Shown here: positions 47,463 to 56,800 of the stretch, one piece after another
Layout of the letters: each line of letters begins with the position of its first letter
Numbering within the stretch: position 1 is the first letter of the stretch
DNA from: Bradyrhizobium manausense
GTDB taxonomy: Bacteria > Pseudomonadota > Alphaproteobacteria > Rhizobiales > Xanthobacteraceae
Assembly (NCBI RefSeq): GCF_018130615.1
Contig: NZ_JAFCKB010000001.1
Location: 62,001 to 126,000 of the forward strand
Reading direction: 5' to 3'
DNA: 64,000 nt
The notes under the pieces: model-generated
Database searches by the model: none
The model's input: the letters and a program-made list of their open reading frames with translations, nothing else
What the model was told of the DNA's origin: nothing
Position numbers and translations under genes: made by a program

Positions 47463-47568
47463 GATGGTTCCGTCCTGAACGTCGTCTGGTCCCGAATATA
47501 CGCCGATGCTTCCGCTTTCGTTACGCTTCTCCGACCATCGAATCGATGCCCGCCGGCTATGGTGGTCA

Positions 47569-47602
47569 CAATAAAGCGAGCCGGGTATCCCCCCGGCTCG
47601 CT
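47569..47602 (-). terminator. Terminator of the fasciclin gene
   Basis: AGCGAGCCGGG / CCCGGCTCGCT form an 11-bp stem. On the minus strand it is followed by TTTATT, 43 bases past the stop. Confidence 0.85.
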
Positions 47603-47645
47603 GTTTCGCCGCATCCTGTGGGGGATGAAACAGGGGCGTGCGGGG

Positions 47646-48200
47646 TTACGTCGCCGGCATCAGCACGGTGTCGACCACATGGATCACGCCGTTCGACTGG
47701 TTGACGTTGGAGATGGTGACCATCGAGGTGCCGCCCTTGGCGTCGACGATCCAGACCTTGCCGTCCATCTTCTTCACGGTCAGTTCCTCGCCTTCGGCGG
47801 TCTTCAGCTTCTTGCCGTCGGTGAGGTCAGAGGCCTCGAGCTTGCCGGGCACGACGTGGTAGGTGAGGATCTTGGTCAGGGTCGCCTTGTTCTCCGGCTT
47901 GACCAGATTGTCGACGGTGCCGGCCGGCAGCTTGCCGAAGGCGGCGTTGGTCGGCGCGAACACGGTGAACGGGCCCTTGCCTTCCAGCGTCGGCACGAGG
48001 CCGGCCGCCTTCACCGCCGCGACCAGCGTGGTGTGGTCCTTCGAGTTGACGGCGTTCTGGACGATGTTCTTCGACGGGAACATTGCGGCGCCGCCGACCA
48101 TGACGGTCTTTTCCTCGGCGCGCGCCGGCGCAATGACGGTCGCGGTGATGGCCAGGGCGCTGAAGGCTGCGGCGGTGAGATAGGCGATGCGCTTCGACAT
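47646..48200 (-). CDS. Secreted fasciclin (FAS1) domain protein
   Basis: A 184-residue exported protein. Residues 1-27 form a signal peptide (ALAITATVIAPARAEE). One FAS1 domain covers about 45-184, with TLVAAVKAAGLVPTLEGKGPFTVFAPTNAAFGKLP, LTKILTYHVVPGKL and GVIHVVDTVLMP. FAS1 domains mediate adhesion or extracellular interactions. It starts at ATG 48200 after a GGGAG site and is followed by its own terminator. Confidence 0.95.
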   Translation of the reverse strand: MSKRIAYLTAAAFSALAITATVIAPARAEEKTVMVGGAAMFPSKNIVQNAVNSKDHTTLVAAVKAAGLVPTLEGKGPFTVFAPTNAAFGKLPAGTVDNLVKPENKATLTKILTYHVVPGKLEASDLTDGKKLKTAEGEELTVKKMDGKVWIVDAKGGTSMVTISNVNQSNGVIHVVDTVLMPAT

Positions 48201-48415
48201 GGAGAAACTCCCGATTGGATTGTGACCGGCAATGACCGGCGTTTATGTTGGGCAACAACGGCCGCTAGCGACAGTTTGACGTGAGGCAGCAGCGCGTCGT
48301 TGGCCGAACTACGGGACGGTTTGCGAAGCGGTTTCGGGGAATAATTTATTGTGATGCGTGAAACTATGGAGGGGCGTGGCCGTGTGGTGGCGACGGGAGC
48401 GCGACAAACTCCGCC
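48201..48415. other. Upstream region of the fasciclin gene
   Basis: 215 bases with no supportable gene; holds the presumed fasciclin promoter. An AT-rich GGAATAATTTATTGTG segment is at about 48335-48350. Confidence 0.5.
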
Positions 48416-48548
48416 GTCGTCCTGGCGAAAGCCAGGACCCATTACCCCAAGAAGAAGTTGTTGCGCGAGACTGGTAACCACGAGTCTTCGCCAAACTACT
48501 TCCCGGGGTAATAGGTCCTGGATCTGCGCTCCGCTTGTCCAGGACGAC
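48416..48548. repeat. Dispersed repeat downstream of the dehydrogenase gene
   Basis: Begins GTCGTCCTGGCGAAAGCCAG and ends TCCAGGACGAC, an inverted pair around a variable middle. Same class as 27017-27136 and 60978-61108, with the unit written CCTGG instead of CCCGG. Confidence 0.75.
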
Positions 48549-48556
48549 GAGAGGCC

Positions 48557-49318
48557 TCAATCCCTGTTATGCGGCGTCTGGATGAACCCGCGATTGTGCG
48601 TCGGGCTGATCAGCAGCTCGTTGATGCAGACGCGCGGCGGCATGCTGGCAATGAACGCGATGGTGCGGCCGAGATCTTCGGGTTGCAGCATCTTCGCCTG
48701 CTCCTCCTCGCTCGGCACCACCGGGCGCAGCTTCAGGATCGGCGTTGCGACCTCACCCGGCATCAGGCAGCAGGCGCGCAGGCCGTTGACGCATTCGTCC
48801 ATGTTGAAGGAATGGGTCAGCGCCAGCACCGCATGCTTGGTGGTGGTGTAGGCCGGGCCCGGCATCTTCGAGACGTGGCGGCCGGCCCAGGACGAGACGT
48901 TGATGATCGAGCCGTCCTGCTGCTTGCGCATTGTCGGCAGCACCGCGCGCATGCAATAGAGCACGCCGTTGAGATTGACCTGGACGAGCTTGTCCCAGCC
49001 GTCCAGTTCCATGTCCTTCCAGCTGCGCTTGGGCACATTGATGCCGGCATTGTTCACGAGCAGGTCGATCCGACCATGCTTCGCGACGATGTGGTCGGCC
49101 GCCTTCTGGGCCTCAGTGGCGTCTGACACGTCCAGCGCGAGCGCCTCGGCCGTCCCGCCCGCCTTGGTGATCTTGGCGACCACGGTCTCCAGGGCTGACT
49201 GCCGGCGGCCAGAGACCACCACAGTCCAGCCGTCGGCCGCAAGCGCCTCCGCACCGGCCTCCCCGATGCCGCTGCCGCCGCCCGTGACCCAGGCCACGCG
49301 TTTCCCACCTTTGGTCAT
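48557..49318 (-). CDS. Short-chain dehydrogenase/reductase
   Basis: A 253-residue classical SDR. The nucleotide motif TGGGSGIGE is at residues 12-20, NNAG at 89-92, and the catalytic set is Ser143, Tyr157 and Lys161 (YTTTK). The C-terminal region ICINELLISPTHN-like VCINELLISPTHNRGF is the family end. The substrate is unknown. It is divergent from matB, 86 bases apart, and may act in the same fatty-acid or ketoacid metabolism, but that is inference. Confidence 0.93.
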   Translation of the reverse strand: MTKGGKRVAWVTGGGSGIGEAGAEALAADGWTVVVSGRRQSALETVVAKITKAGGTAEALALDVSDATEAQKAADHIVAKHGRIDLLVNNAGINVPKRSWKDMELDGWDKLVQVNLNGVLYCMRAVLPTMRKQQDGSIINVSSWAGRHVSKMPGPAYTTTKHAVLALTHSFNMDECVNGLRACCLMPGEVATPILKLRPVVPSEEEQAKMLQPEDLGRTIAFIASMPPRVCINELLISPTHNRGFIQTPHNRD

Positions 49319-49404
49319 GCCAACTGTCTCCGTTGCTTCATTGGGGCGGTTTTTGCTAATCCAGCCCTCGGGTTTGACCGGCCTTCGCCGGCGAGGAATG
49401 TTGC

Positions 49405-50934
49405 ATGAACCAAATCGCCAACGCCAATTTGTTTTCCCGCCTGTTCGACAGCCTCGACGATCCCAAACGCCTCGCGATCGAGACGCAGGATGGCGCCCAT
49501 ATCAGCTACGGCGATCTGATCGCGCGGGCCGGGCAGATGGCGAACGTGCTGGTGGCGCGCGGCGTAAAGCCTGGCGATCGCGTTGCGGTGCAGGTCGAGA
49601 AATCGGTCGTCAACATCGTGCTGTATCTCGGCACGGTGCGGGCCGGCGCAGTCTATTTGCCGCTCAACACCGCCTATACGCTCAACGAGCTCGACTATTT
49701 TATTGGCGACGCCGAACCCTCTCTGGTGGTTTGCGATCCCTCGAAGGCTGAAGGCCTCGCCCCGATCGCCGCCAAGGTGCAGGCCAAGGTCGAGACGCTG
49801 GGAGCTGACGGCAAGGGCTCGCTGACGGACGCCGCGGACAAGGCGAGCAGCGAATTCACCACCGTGCCGCGCGCCAGCGACGATCTCGCTGCGATCCTCT
49901 ACACGTCGGGCACCACCGGCCGCTCCAAGGGCGCGATGCTCAGCCACGACAATCTCGCCTCGAACTCGCTCTCGCTCGTCGATTACTGGCGCTTCACCGA
50001 CAAGGACGTGCTGATCCACGCGCTGCCGATCTACCACACGCACGGCCTGTTCGTGGCGACCAACGTCACGCTGTTTGCGCGGGCGTCGATGATCTTCCTG
50101 CCGAAGCTCGACCCGGATCTGATCATCAAGCTGATGGCGCGCGCGACGGTGCTGATGGGCGTACCGACCTTCTACACGCGCCTCCTGCAAAATCCCGCGC
50201 TGTCGCGCGAGACGACGAAACACATGCGGCTCTTCATCTCCGGCTCGGCACCGCTGCTGGCCGAAACCCACCGCGAATGGTCGGCGCGCACCGGGCACGC
50301 CGTGCTCGAACGCTACGGCATGACCGAAACCAACATGAACACGTCGAACCCCTATGACGGCGAGCGCGTGCCCGGCGCGGTCGGCTTCCCGCTCCCCGGC
50401 GTTTCCGTGCGCGTCACCGAGCCCGAGACCGGCAAGGAGCTGCCGCGCGACGAAATCGGCATGATCGAGGTGAAGGGCCCGAACGTGTTCAAGGGCTATT
50501 GGCGCATGCCGGAGAAGACCAAGTCGGAGTTCCGGCCCGACGGCTTCTTCATCACCGGCGATCTCGGCAAGATCGACGACAAGGGCTATGTCCACATTCT
50601 CGGCCGCGGCAAGGATCTCGTGATCTCCGGCGGCTTCAACGTCTACCCGAAGGAGATCGAGAGCGAGATCGATGCCATGCCTGGTGTGGCCGAGTCCGCC
50701 GTGATTGGCGTGCCGCATGCCGATTTCGGCGAGGGCGTCACCGCCGTGCTGGTCTGCAACAAGGGCGCCGACGTCACGGAAGCCGCGGTGCTGAAGGCGC
50801 TCGACGGCCGGATCGCAAAGTTCAAGATGCCCAAGCGCGTCTTCGTGGTCGACGAGCTGCCGCGCAATACCATGGGCAAGGTGCAGAAGAACGTGCTGCG
50901 CGATACGTACAAGGATATTTACGCGAAGAAATAG
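49405..50934 (+). CDS. matB: Malonyl-CoA synthetase MatB
   Basis: A 509-residue adenylate-forming enzyme activating malonate to malonyl-CoA. The P-loop YTSGTTGRSKGAMLSHDNLASN begins at residue 166, and GYWRMPEKTKSEF, DLGKIDDKGYVHILGRGKDLVI and the C-terminal NTMGKVQKN lysine motif follow. The sequence is very close to characterised Rhodopseudomonas MatB, including LIHALPIYHTHGLFV. No malonate decarboxylase or transporter (MatA, MatC) is in this window, so malonate may be incorporated directly as malonyl-CoA. Confidence 0.95.
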   Translation: MNQIANANLFSRLFDSLDDPKRLAIETQDGAHISYGDLIARAGQMANVLVARGVKPGDRVAVQVEKSVVNIVLYLGTVRAGAVYLPLNTAYTLNELDYFIGDAEPSLVVCDPSKAEGLAPIAAKVQAKVETLGADGKGSLTDAADKASSEFTTVPRASDDLAAILYTSGTTGRSKGAMLSHDNLASNSLSLVDYWRFTDKDVLIHALPIYHTHGLFVATNVTLFARASMIFLPKLDPDLIIKLMARATVLMGVPTFYTRLLQNPALSRETTKHMRLFISGSAPLLAETHREWSARTGHAVLERYGMTETNMNTSNPYDGERVPGAVGFPLPGVSVRVTEPETGKELPRDEIGMIEVKGPNVFKGYWRMPEKTKSEFRPDGFFITGDLGKIDDKGYVHILGRGKDLVISGGFNVYPKEIESEIDAMPGVAESAVIGVPHADFGEGVTAVLVCNKGADVTEAAVLKALDGRIAKFKMPKRVFVVDELPRNTMGKVQKNVLRDTYKDIYAKK

Positions 50935-50963
50935 GAGCGAACGCTCCGGGGCTTGGGGGGGAC

Positions 50964-51461
50964 ATGAACCGAGAGCAGGCGGTCCGGATCAACGATCATC
51001 TGCTTGATGCCTGCACGGCATTGGACCAAGCCCGAATGGCTATCGCTGGGCTAGGCAAGGCTGAGCGGATCAAGCTGGAAGACAGCTTTTACGGCATCCT
51101 TGGCGCGCTGGAGGACGAGTTACTTCAGCCCGTCTACGATCAGCACCCCGACCTTGAGCCACCAAAGTCGGACCGGGAACCATATGAATATATCTGCGCG
51201 CTCACGTGGGACGAGGTGCAGCTCCCGCCGGGAGTAACCGAGCAACGACTCGACAAGATCATTTTCTCGGTCATGAAGCCGACTTGGCGGAAGACCTCGG
51301 CGATAGCCACCCGTGCGATGGATCGCTGCAAAGAGCTTGGATTGCCGATCGACGACAAGATGATTGCCGCGCGATTGAAAGTGCTTTCCGACTCAGATCG
51401 CATCGAAGGCATTGGCGATATCCAATCGTGGTTCCGCAGCGAAGTGCAATTGAAGGATTAA
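50964..51461 (+). CDS. Hypothetical protein with possible DUF3658-like end
   Basis: A 165-residue soluble protein. The first half is helical (NREQAVRINDHLLDACTALDQARMAIAGLG); residues about 85-135 carry an unrecognised region; the C-terminal LSDSDRIEGIGDIQSWFRSEVQL recalls the end of DUF3658 proteins, a helix-turn-helix-like module. Identity of the family is tentative. The ATG at 50964 follows GGGGGGGA. It begins 29 bases after matB, perhaps in the same transcript. Confidence 0.72.
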   Translation: MNREQAVRINDHLLDACTALDQARMAIAGLGKAERIKLEDSFYGILGALEDELLQPVYDQHPDLEPPKSDREPYEYICALTWDEVQLPPGVTEQRLDKIIFSVMKPTWRKTSAIATRAMDRCKELGLPIDDKMIAARLKVLSDSDRIEGIGDIQSWFRSEVQLKD

Positions 51462-51486
51462 GCGAGGAGTCTTTACGGCACACTGC

Positions 51487-51658
51487 CATGCCCCGGCTTG
51501 ACCGGGGCAATCCAGTACGCCGCGGCATCTCGGTTCTATTATCGCCGTCTCTGGGATACTGGATCGCCCGATCCCGGCTCCGCCAAGGCTACGCCGGGGC
51601 TCACACGGGCACTCGGCACGCCGAAGCTTCAGCGAAGGCGGCAAGCCGGGCGATGACA
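51487..51658. repeat. Long composite repeat region
   Basis: Several CCCCGGC / GCCGGGG units and the ATCCAGTA / TACTGGAT pair are arranged as inverted repeats between the hypothetical gene and the convergent TauE gene. Confidence 0.7.
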
Positions 51659-51693
51659 GCGGAGTGTGTGGCGGGCGTTTTGGCTCACGCCGA

Positions 51694-52554
51694 TCACTGC
51701 CCGCCCACCAAGCTCATCACGAACCGACTGCCCACGATCAACAGATAGCAGCCGAACGCGACCTCCAGAGTCCGCTTCGACATTGCATGCGCAGCTCTCA
51801 CACCGAGCGGCGCGGTCACGAGGCTCATCGGCATCACCAGCACGGCGCCGATCAGCGAGACGTAGCCGAGCGCGAACGGGATTTGCAGCGCTACGACGGC
51901 AGGATAGGTCGCCGCGGCCGGCCAGCCGGCGTAGATGTAGCCGAGCGCGCCGGGAATCGAGATCAGCACCGCCAGCGCCGATGAGGTCGCAACCGCCTGA
52001 TGAATCGGGCGGCCGTAGAACGTCATCAGCAAATTCGAGAACAGACCGCCGCCAATGCCCATCAGCGTCGACAAAATGCCGACGCAGAAGCCGTAGATGC
52101 GCATCAACGGGCCCATCGGCAGGTCGTCGCCGAACTTCCAGCCTTCGCGCGCAAAAATGAGACGCGCGGCCGCGGAATAGGCGACGGCGACGAACACGAT
52201 CTTGAACAGCTTCTCCGGCGCATAGCGCGCGATCACGCTGCCGGCGACGACGCCGATCACGATCGGCAGCCACCATACGCGCAGGATGGTCATATCCACG
52301 GCGCCGCGCTTGTAATGCGCCTGGAACGACCGGATCGACGTCGGGATGATCACCGCGAGCGAGGTGCCGATGCAGAGCGGCATGCGTACCTCGAGCGGCA
52401 CACCGGCGATGCGGAAGCATTCGTAGAACACCGGCACGAGAATCGCGCCGCCGCCGATGCCGAACACGCCGGCCAGGAATCCGGAGAGCGCACCGGTTGC
52501 GATCAGCAACAGCGCGAGCTCGATGATCTCCCTGATGTCGAGACCTGCAATCAC
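51694..52554 (-). CDS. Sulfite exporter TauE/SafE family protein
   Basis: A 286-residue membrane protein with about eight helices and the TauE/SafE signatures GFLAGVFGIGGGAILVPVF and STLMGIGGGLFSNLLM (two homologous halves). The members export sulfite, sulfoacetate or related anions. The GTG at 52554 (VIAGLDIREIIELALL) with an AGGGG site is preferred; the frame could start at 52623. Monocistronic, divergent from the sdh promoter region. Confidence 0.9.
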   Translation of the reverse strand: MIAGLDIREIIELALLLIATGALSGFLAGVFGIGGGAILVPVFYECFRIAGVPLEVRMPLCIGTSLAVIIPTSIRSFQAHYKRGAVDMTILRVWWLPIVIGVVAGSVIARYAPEKLFKIVFVAVAYSAAARLIFAREGWKFGDDLPMGPLMRIYGFCVGILSTLMGIGGGLFSNLLMTFYGRPIHQAVATSSALAVLISIPGALGYIYAGWPAAATYPAVVALQIPFALGYVSLIGAVLVMPMSLVTAPLGVRAAHAMSKRTLEVAFGCYLLIVGSRFVMSLVGGQ

Positions 52555-53077
52555 CCCTGACCTGCCCCCTGCGACTGGTCGCAGCGTCTTCGAAACATCC
52601 GCTTGGATTCGGCTGCGGGCCAAGCTCTAGGCGATCCGACTCACCCGGTCGACATGCTGCGCGTGCCGTCTTGGGTGGGATGCAGGGTGCGCATATCCTC
52701 CGCGAGGCGGAAAATCGATGCGCAGGACGGAAATCGGAAATGGTGCGTCGACCATCGGCGCTGGCGTCGGCGTCATGAACTGACTGGTTCGAACCCTGGC
52801 AACCGGCCGGAGGCCTGGAGCCGTTCCAATAGTAATTTCAATGCGCCTCGGCCGCCCCTACAAGAAGTGATTTAATATTCGTTTCTTTGCCGGTGCGCCA
52901 TTGTTCTGGTATACCAAGCCCCTGATTGGCCTTGGTTCATCAACGTTCTAGAGCTGAACGCAGATTCGATTTATGGCGATTTGGTGATTGCACAGGCCAA
53001 ATCGACTCCGTAAATAGAGCCGACCTTTCGCGATCCCCGCGCGCGCCCTGCCGGGCCGCCACAAAACATCAAAGCCC
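52555..53077 (+). promoter_or_regulatory. Upstream region of the sdh operon
   Basis: 523 bases without a supportable gene. Features are a 10-bp palindrome TGGTATACCA at 52907-52916, similar to GntR/FadR-type operators; a GATTTGG / CCAAATC hairpin at 52980-53005; and an AT-rich stretch at 52865-52890 (GTGATTTAATATTC) that may belong to a promoter. The palindrome is 170 bases from sdhC, so a regulator could act there. Confidence 0.5.
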
Positions 53078-53479
53078 ATGACCGCACGGATCGAACGACC
53101 GCTATCACCACACATGCAAGTCTACCGCTGGACGTTGACGATGGCGCTGTCCATCGTCCATCGCGCCACCGGCATCGCCCTTTACGTCGGGACCCTGCTG
53201 CTGGCCTGGTGGCTGATCGCGGCCGCGTCAGGTTCGGCCGCGGCCTATTCCAATGTGCAGGCCTTCACCGGAAGCATCATCGGCCGGCTCATCGTGTTCG
53301 GCTACACCTGGGCGCTGATGCACCATATGCTGAGCGGCATCCGGCATTTCGTGTGGGACCTCGGCTTCGGCTTCAAGGCCAATGAGCGCGAAGCGCTGAC
53401 CTGGGCCGCCCTGATCGGCGGCGTCGTGCTGACGATCCTGATCTGGATCATCGCCTACGCGATCGGAGGTGTCCGGTGA
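53078..53479 (+). CDS. sdhC: Succinate dehydrogenase cytochrome b556 subunit
   Basis: A 133-residue membrane anchor. Canonical motifs are RPLSPHMQVYRW, the SIVHRATGIAL segment with the quinone-site Ser/Arg, and the heme-ligand HHMLSGIRHFVWD (conserved His). Three helices are predicted. Its stop overlaps the sdhD GTG start. First gene of the sdhCDAB operon. Confidence 0.96.
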   Translation: MTARIERPLSPHMQVYRWTLTMALSIVHRATGIALYVGTLLLAWWLIAAASGSAAAYSNVQAFTGSIIGRLIVFGYTWALMHHMLSGIRHFVWDLGFGFKANEREALTWAALIGGVVLTILIWIIAYAIGGVR

Positions 53480-53880
53480 GCGCACCCGATACGCCCAAGC
53501 GCAGCATGCGCACCCCGCTCGGCCGCGTCCGCAATCTCGGCGCCGCGCATTCCGGCACCTCTGATTTCTGGCGCCAGCGCATCACCGGCGTCGCCATGAC
53601 CCTGCTGATGCTGCCGGTGATCGTCGTCGTCATGATGCTGCTCGGCAGCAACCAGGCCGGCGCCAAGGTCATCCTCGGCTCGCTGCCGATCGCTGTGATC
53701 ATGCTGCTCTTCATCGTCGCCAGCACCTGGCACATGAAGATCGGCATGCAGGTCGTGATCGAGGATTACGTCCACAACGAGAAGCTGAAGCTCGTCTCGA
53801 TCATGCTCAACAACTTCTTCTCGATCGCCGTCGCGCTCGCCTCGATCTACGCGATCCTCAAGATCTCATCTGGAGTGTAA
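53476..53880 (+). CDS. sdhD: Succinate dehydrogenase hydrophobic anchor subunit
   Basis: A 134-residue three-helix anchor. The motif RQRITGVAMTLLMLPVIVVVM includes the conserved Arg-x-x-Gly, and the heme-site His lies in STWHMKIGMQVVIEDYVHNE. It begins with GTG overlapping sdhC by four bases and ends three bases before sdhA. Confidence 0.95.
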   Translation: MSAPDTPKRSMRTPLGRVRNLGAAHSGTSDFWRQRITGVAMTLLMLPVIVVVMMLLGSNQAGAKVILGSLPIAVIMLLFIVASTWHMKIGMQVVIEDYVHNEKLKLVSIMLNNFFSIAVALASIYAILKISSGV

Positions 53881-53883
53881 CCC

Positions 53884-55719
53884 ATGGCCAACGAGACGAA
53901 TGGCAAGGGCAACGGCGCTCCCGCCACCAACGGCAAAGCCTACCCGATCGAAGACCACACCTATGACGTCGTCGTGGTCGGCGCCGGCGGCGCGGGTCTG
54001 CGCGCCGTGGTCGGCTGCAGCGAGGCGGGCCTGCGCACCGCCTGCATCACCAAAGTGTTTCCGACCCGCTCGCACACGGTTGCGGCGCAAGGCGGCATCT
54101 CGGCTTCGCTCGGCAACATGCACAAGGACGACTGGCGCTGGCACATGTACGACACCGTGAAGGGGTCGGACTGGCTCGGCGACCAGGACGCGATCGAATA
54201 CATGGTGCGCAACGCGCCCGACGCGGTCTACGAGCTCGAGCATTGGGGCGTGCCGTTCTCGCGCACCGAGGACGGCAAGATCTACCAGCGTCCGTTCGGC
54301 GGCATGACCATGGACTACGGCAAGGGCCAGGCGCAGCGCACCTGCGCCGCCGCCGACCGCACCGGTCACGCCATGCTGCACACGATGTATGGCCAGTCGC
54401 TGCGCCATGCAGCCGAGTTCTTCATCGAGTTCTTCGCCATCGACCTGATCATGGACGACCAGGGCACCTGCCGCGGCGTCATCGCGCTCAAGCTCGACGA
54501 CGGTACGCTGCACCGCTTCCGCGCCCAGACCGTGATCCTCGCGACCGGCGGCTACGGCCGCGCCTACGCTTCCTGCACGTCGGCGCACACCTGCACCGGC
54601 GACGGCGGCGGCATGGTGCTGCGCGCCGGCCTGCCAATGCAGGACATGGAGTTCGTGCAGTTCCACCCGACCGGCATCTACGGCTCGGGCTGCCTCGTCA
54701 CCGAGGGTGCGCGCGGCGAAGGCGGCTATCTCGTCAACTCCGAGGGCGAGCGATTCATGGAGCGCTACGCGCCGTCGGCGAAGGACCTCGCCTCGCGCGA
54801 CGTCGTCTCGCGCGCGATGACCATCGAGATCCGCGAAGGCCGCGGCGTCGGCAAGAAGAAGGACCACATCTTCCTGCATCTCGACCATCTCGATCCCGCG
54901 GTGCTCGCCGAGCGCCTGCCGGGCATCTCCGAATCCGCCAAGATCTTCGCCAATGTCGACGTGACGCGCGAGCCGATCCCGATCGTGCCGACCGTGCACT
55001 ACAACATGGGCGGCATCCCCACGAACTACCACGGCGAAGTGCTGACCAAGAAGGACGGCGACGACAACGCCGTCATTCCCGGCCTGATGGCGATCGGCGA
55101 AGCCGCCTGCGTCTCGGTGCACGGCGCCAACCGCCTCGGCTCCAACTCGCTGATCGACCTCGTCGTGTTCGGCCGCGCCGCTGCGCTCCGCCTCGCCGAG
55201 AAGCTGACGCCGAACGCCAAGCAGCCCGAGTTGCCGGCAAACTCGGCAGATCTCGCGCTCGGCCGCCTCGACCATTACCGCTACGCCTCCGGCGGCACGC
55301 CCACCGCAAAGCTCCGCGAAGGCATGCAGCACGTGATGCAGAACAACTGCGCCGTGTTCCGCACCGGCGAAGTGCTGAGCGAAGGCCAGAACCTGATCGA
55401 GAAGGTCCACAGCGGCATCACCGACATCGCCGTGTCCGACCGCTCGCTGGTGTGGAATTCGGATCTGGTCGAGACGCTCGAGTTCGACAATCTGATCTCG
55501 CAGGCGGTGGTGACGATGAATTCGGCCGCCAACCGCACCGAGAGCCGCGGCGCGCATGCCCGCGAGGACTTCTCCGAGCGCGACGACAAGAACTGGATGA
55601 AGCACACGCTCGCCTGGCTGGACTCGTCCGGCAAGGTCAAGATCGAATACCGCCCGGTTCACGACTACACCATGACCAATGACGTGCAGTACATCCCGCC
55701 GAAAGCGCGCGTGTATTGA
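53884..55719 (+). CDS. sdhA: Succinate dehydrogenase flavoprotein subunit
   Basis: A 611-residue subunit oxidising succinate to fumarate with covalent FAD on His64 ([10 protein letters not shown]). The dinucleotide fold is [16 protein letters not shown], the substrate region is [23 protein letters not shown], and a second block is [21 protein letters not shown]. Complex II of the respiratory chain and TCA cycle. The gap to sdhB is 110 bases, mostly a palindromic repeat. Confidence 0.98.
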   Translation: MANETNGKGNGAPATNGKAYPIEDHTYDVVVVGAGGAGLRAVVGCSEAGLRTACITKVFPTRSHTVAAQGGISASLGNMHKDDWRWHMYDTVKGSDWLGDQDAIEYMVRNAPDAVYELEHWGVPFSRTEDGKIYQRPFGGMTMDYGKGQAQRTCAAADRTGHAMLHTMYGQSLRHAAEFFIEFFAIDLIMDDQGTCRGVIALKLDDGTLHRFRAQTVILATGGYGRAYASCTSAHTCTGDGGGMVLRAGLPMQDMEFVQFHPTGIYGSGCLVTEGARGEGGYLVNSEGERFMERYAPSAKDLASRDVVSRAMTIEIREGRGVGKKKDHIFLHLDHLDPAVLAERLPGISESAKIFANVDVTREPIPIVPTVHYNMGGIPTNYHGEVLTKKDGDDNAVIPGLMAIGEAACVSVHGANRLGSNSLIDLVVFGRAAALRLAEKLTPNAKQPELPANSADLALGRLDHYRYASGGTPTAKLREGMQHVMQNNCAVFRTGEVLSEGQNLIEKVHSGITDIAVSDRSLVWNSDLVETLEFDNLISQAVVTMNSAANRTESRGAHAREDFSERDDKNWMKHTLAWLDSSGKVKIEYRPVHDYTMTNDVQYIPPKARVY

Positions 55720-55735
55720 AGAGCAACAAGTGCTC

Positions 55736-55815
55736 GTCATTCCGGGGCGATGCGAAGCATCGAACCCGGAATCTCGAGGTTCCGGGTCTGGTCCTTCGGA
55801 CCATCCCGGAATGAC
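55736..55815. repeat. Palindromic repeat between sdhA and sdhB
   Basis: Begins GTCATTCCGGGGCG, contains CGATGCGAAGCATCG, and ends TCCCGGAATGAC. It ends 14 bases before the sdhB start codon and shares its last 31 bases with 43486-43516. Confidence 0.88.
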
Positions 55816-55829
55816 GAAAGGTTAGAGCA

Positions 55830-56612
55830 ATGGTTGAATTCGCACTTCCGAAGAACTCCAAGATCACCGGCGGCAAGACCTGGCCGAAGCCCGCGGGCGC
55901 GACCGAGACGCGCGAGTTTCGCGTCTATCGCTGGAACCCCGACGACGGCAAGAATCCGAGCGTCGACACCTATTACGTCGACACCAATGATTGCGGTCCG
56001 ATGGTGCTGGACGGCCTGATCTGGATCAAGAACCACATCGACCCGTCGCTGACCTTCCGCCGCTCCTGCCGCGAAGGCGTCTGCGGCTCCTGCGCCATGA
56101 ACATCGACGGCCAGAACACGCTGGCCTGCACCCGCTCGATGCACGACGTGAAGGACGGCGCGGTGAAGATCAATCCGCTGCCGCACCAGCCGGTGGTGAA
56201 GGATCTGGTTCCCGACCTGACCAATTTTTACGCGCAATACGCCTCCGTCGAGCCGTGGCTGAAGACGACGTCGCCGACCCCGCAGAAGGAATGGCGCCAG
56301 AGCCACGAGGACCGCGAGAAGCTCGACGGCCTCTACGAGTGCATCCTGTGCGCCTGCTGCTCGACCTCCTGCCCGAGCTATTGGTGGAACAGCGACCGCT
56401 ATCTCGGCCCCGCCGCCCTGCTCCAGGCCAACCGCTGGGTGTCTGATTCGCGCGACGAGGCGACCGGCGAGCGGCTCGACAATCTCGAGGACCCGTTCCG
56501 GCTCTACCGCTGCCACACCATCATGAATTGCGCCAAGGCCTGCCCGAAGGGCCTGAACCCGGCCGAGGCCATCGCCGAGCTCAAGCTCAAGATGGTCGAG
56601 CGCCAGATCTAG
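55830..56612 (+). CDS. sdhB: Succinate dehydrogenase iron-sulfur subunit
   Basis: A 260-residue protein carrying the [2Fe-2S] (Cys80, Cys85, Cys88, Cys100 in [22 protein letters not shown]), [4Fe-4S] ([12 protein letters not shown]) and [3Fe-4S] ([17 protein letters not shown]) centres, linking SdhA to the quinone. Start ATG at 55830 follows GGTTAGAGCA after the repeat. Confidence 0.97.
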   Translation: MVEFALPKNSKITGGKTWPKPAGATETREFRVYRWNPDDGKNPSVDTYYVDTNDCGPMVLDGLIWIKNHIDPSLTFRRSCREGVCGSCAMNIDGQNTLACTRSMHDVKDGAVKINPLPHQPVVKDLVPDLTNFYAQYASVEPWLKTTSPTPQKEWRQSHEDREKLDGLYECILCACCSTSCPSYWWNSDRYLGPAALLQANRWVSDSRDEATGERLDNLEDPFRLYRCHTIMNCAKACPKGLNPAEAIAELKLKMVERQI

Positions 56613-56630
56613 CTGCATTGCTGCTGCGAT

Positions 56631-56650
56631 CCCGGGCCGAACGGCCCGGG
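56631..56650 (+). terminator. Terminator-like hairpin after sdhB
   Basis: CCCGGGCC / GGCCCGGG with a GAAC loop, 18 bases past the stop. No T-run follows, so termination is uncertain. Confidence 0.5.
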
Positions 56651-56800
56651 TCGTCCTGCCGCCGGGGTGTTTCCGGGCAGCGCCTGTCCGTCCCGCGGCG
56701 CGGGCGAATCAGTGAATTGCAACCTCCAGTTCCGCCACAAGCCGCTTCCTTCCCGGCGTAAGATTCAAGTAAGCTCCGCGGTCGGGGGACCGGAGCGACC

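Noticed and set aside
52786-52796. GGTTCGAACCC resembling a tRNA T-loop
   Set aside because: No acceptor stem, anticodon arm or D-arm could be built around it; probably chance.
53866-55740. A 624-codon open frame antisense to sdhA
   Set aside because: Same reasoning: it is the complement of a gene with full SdhA motifs.
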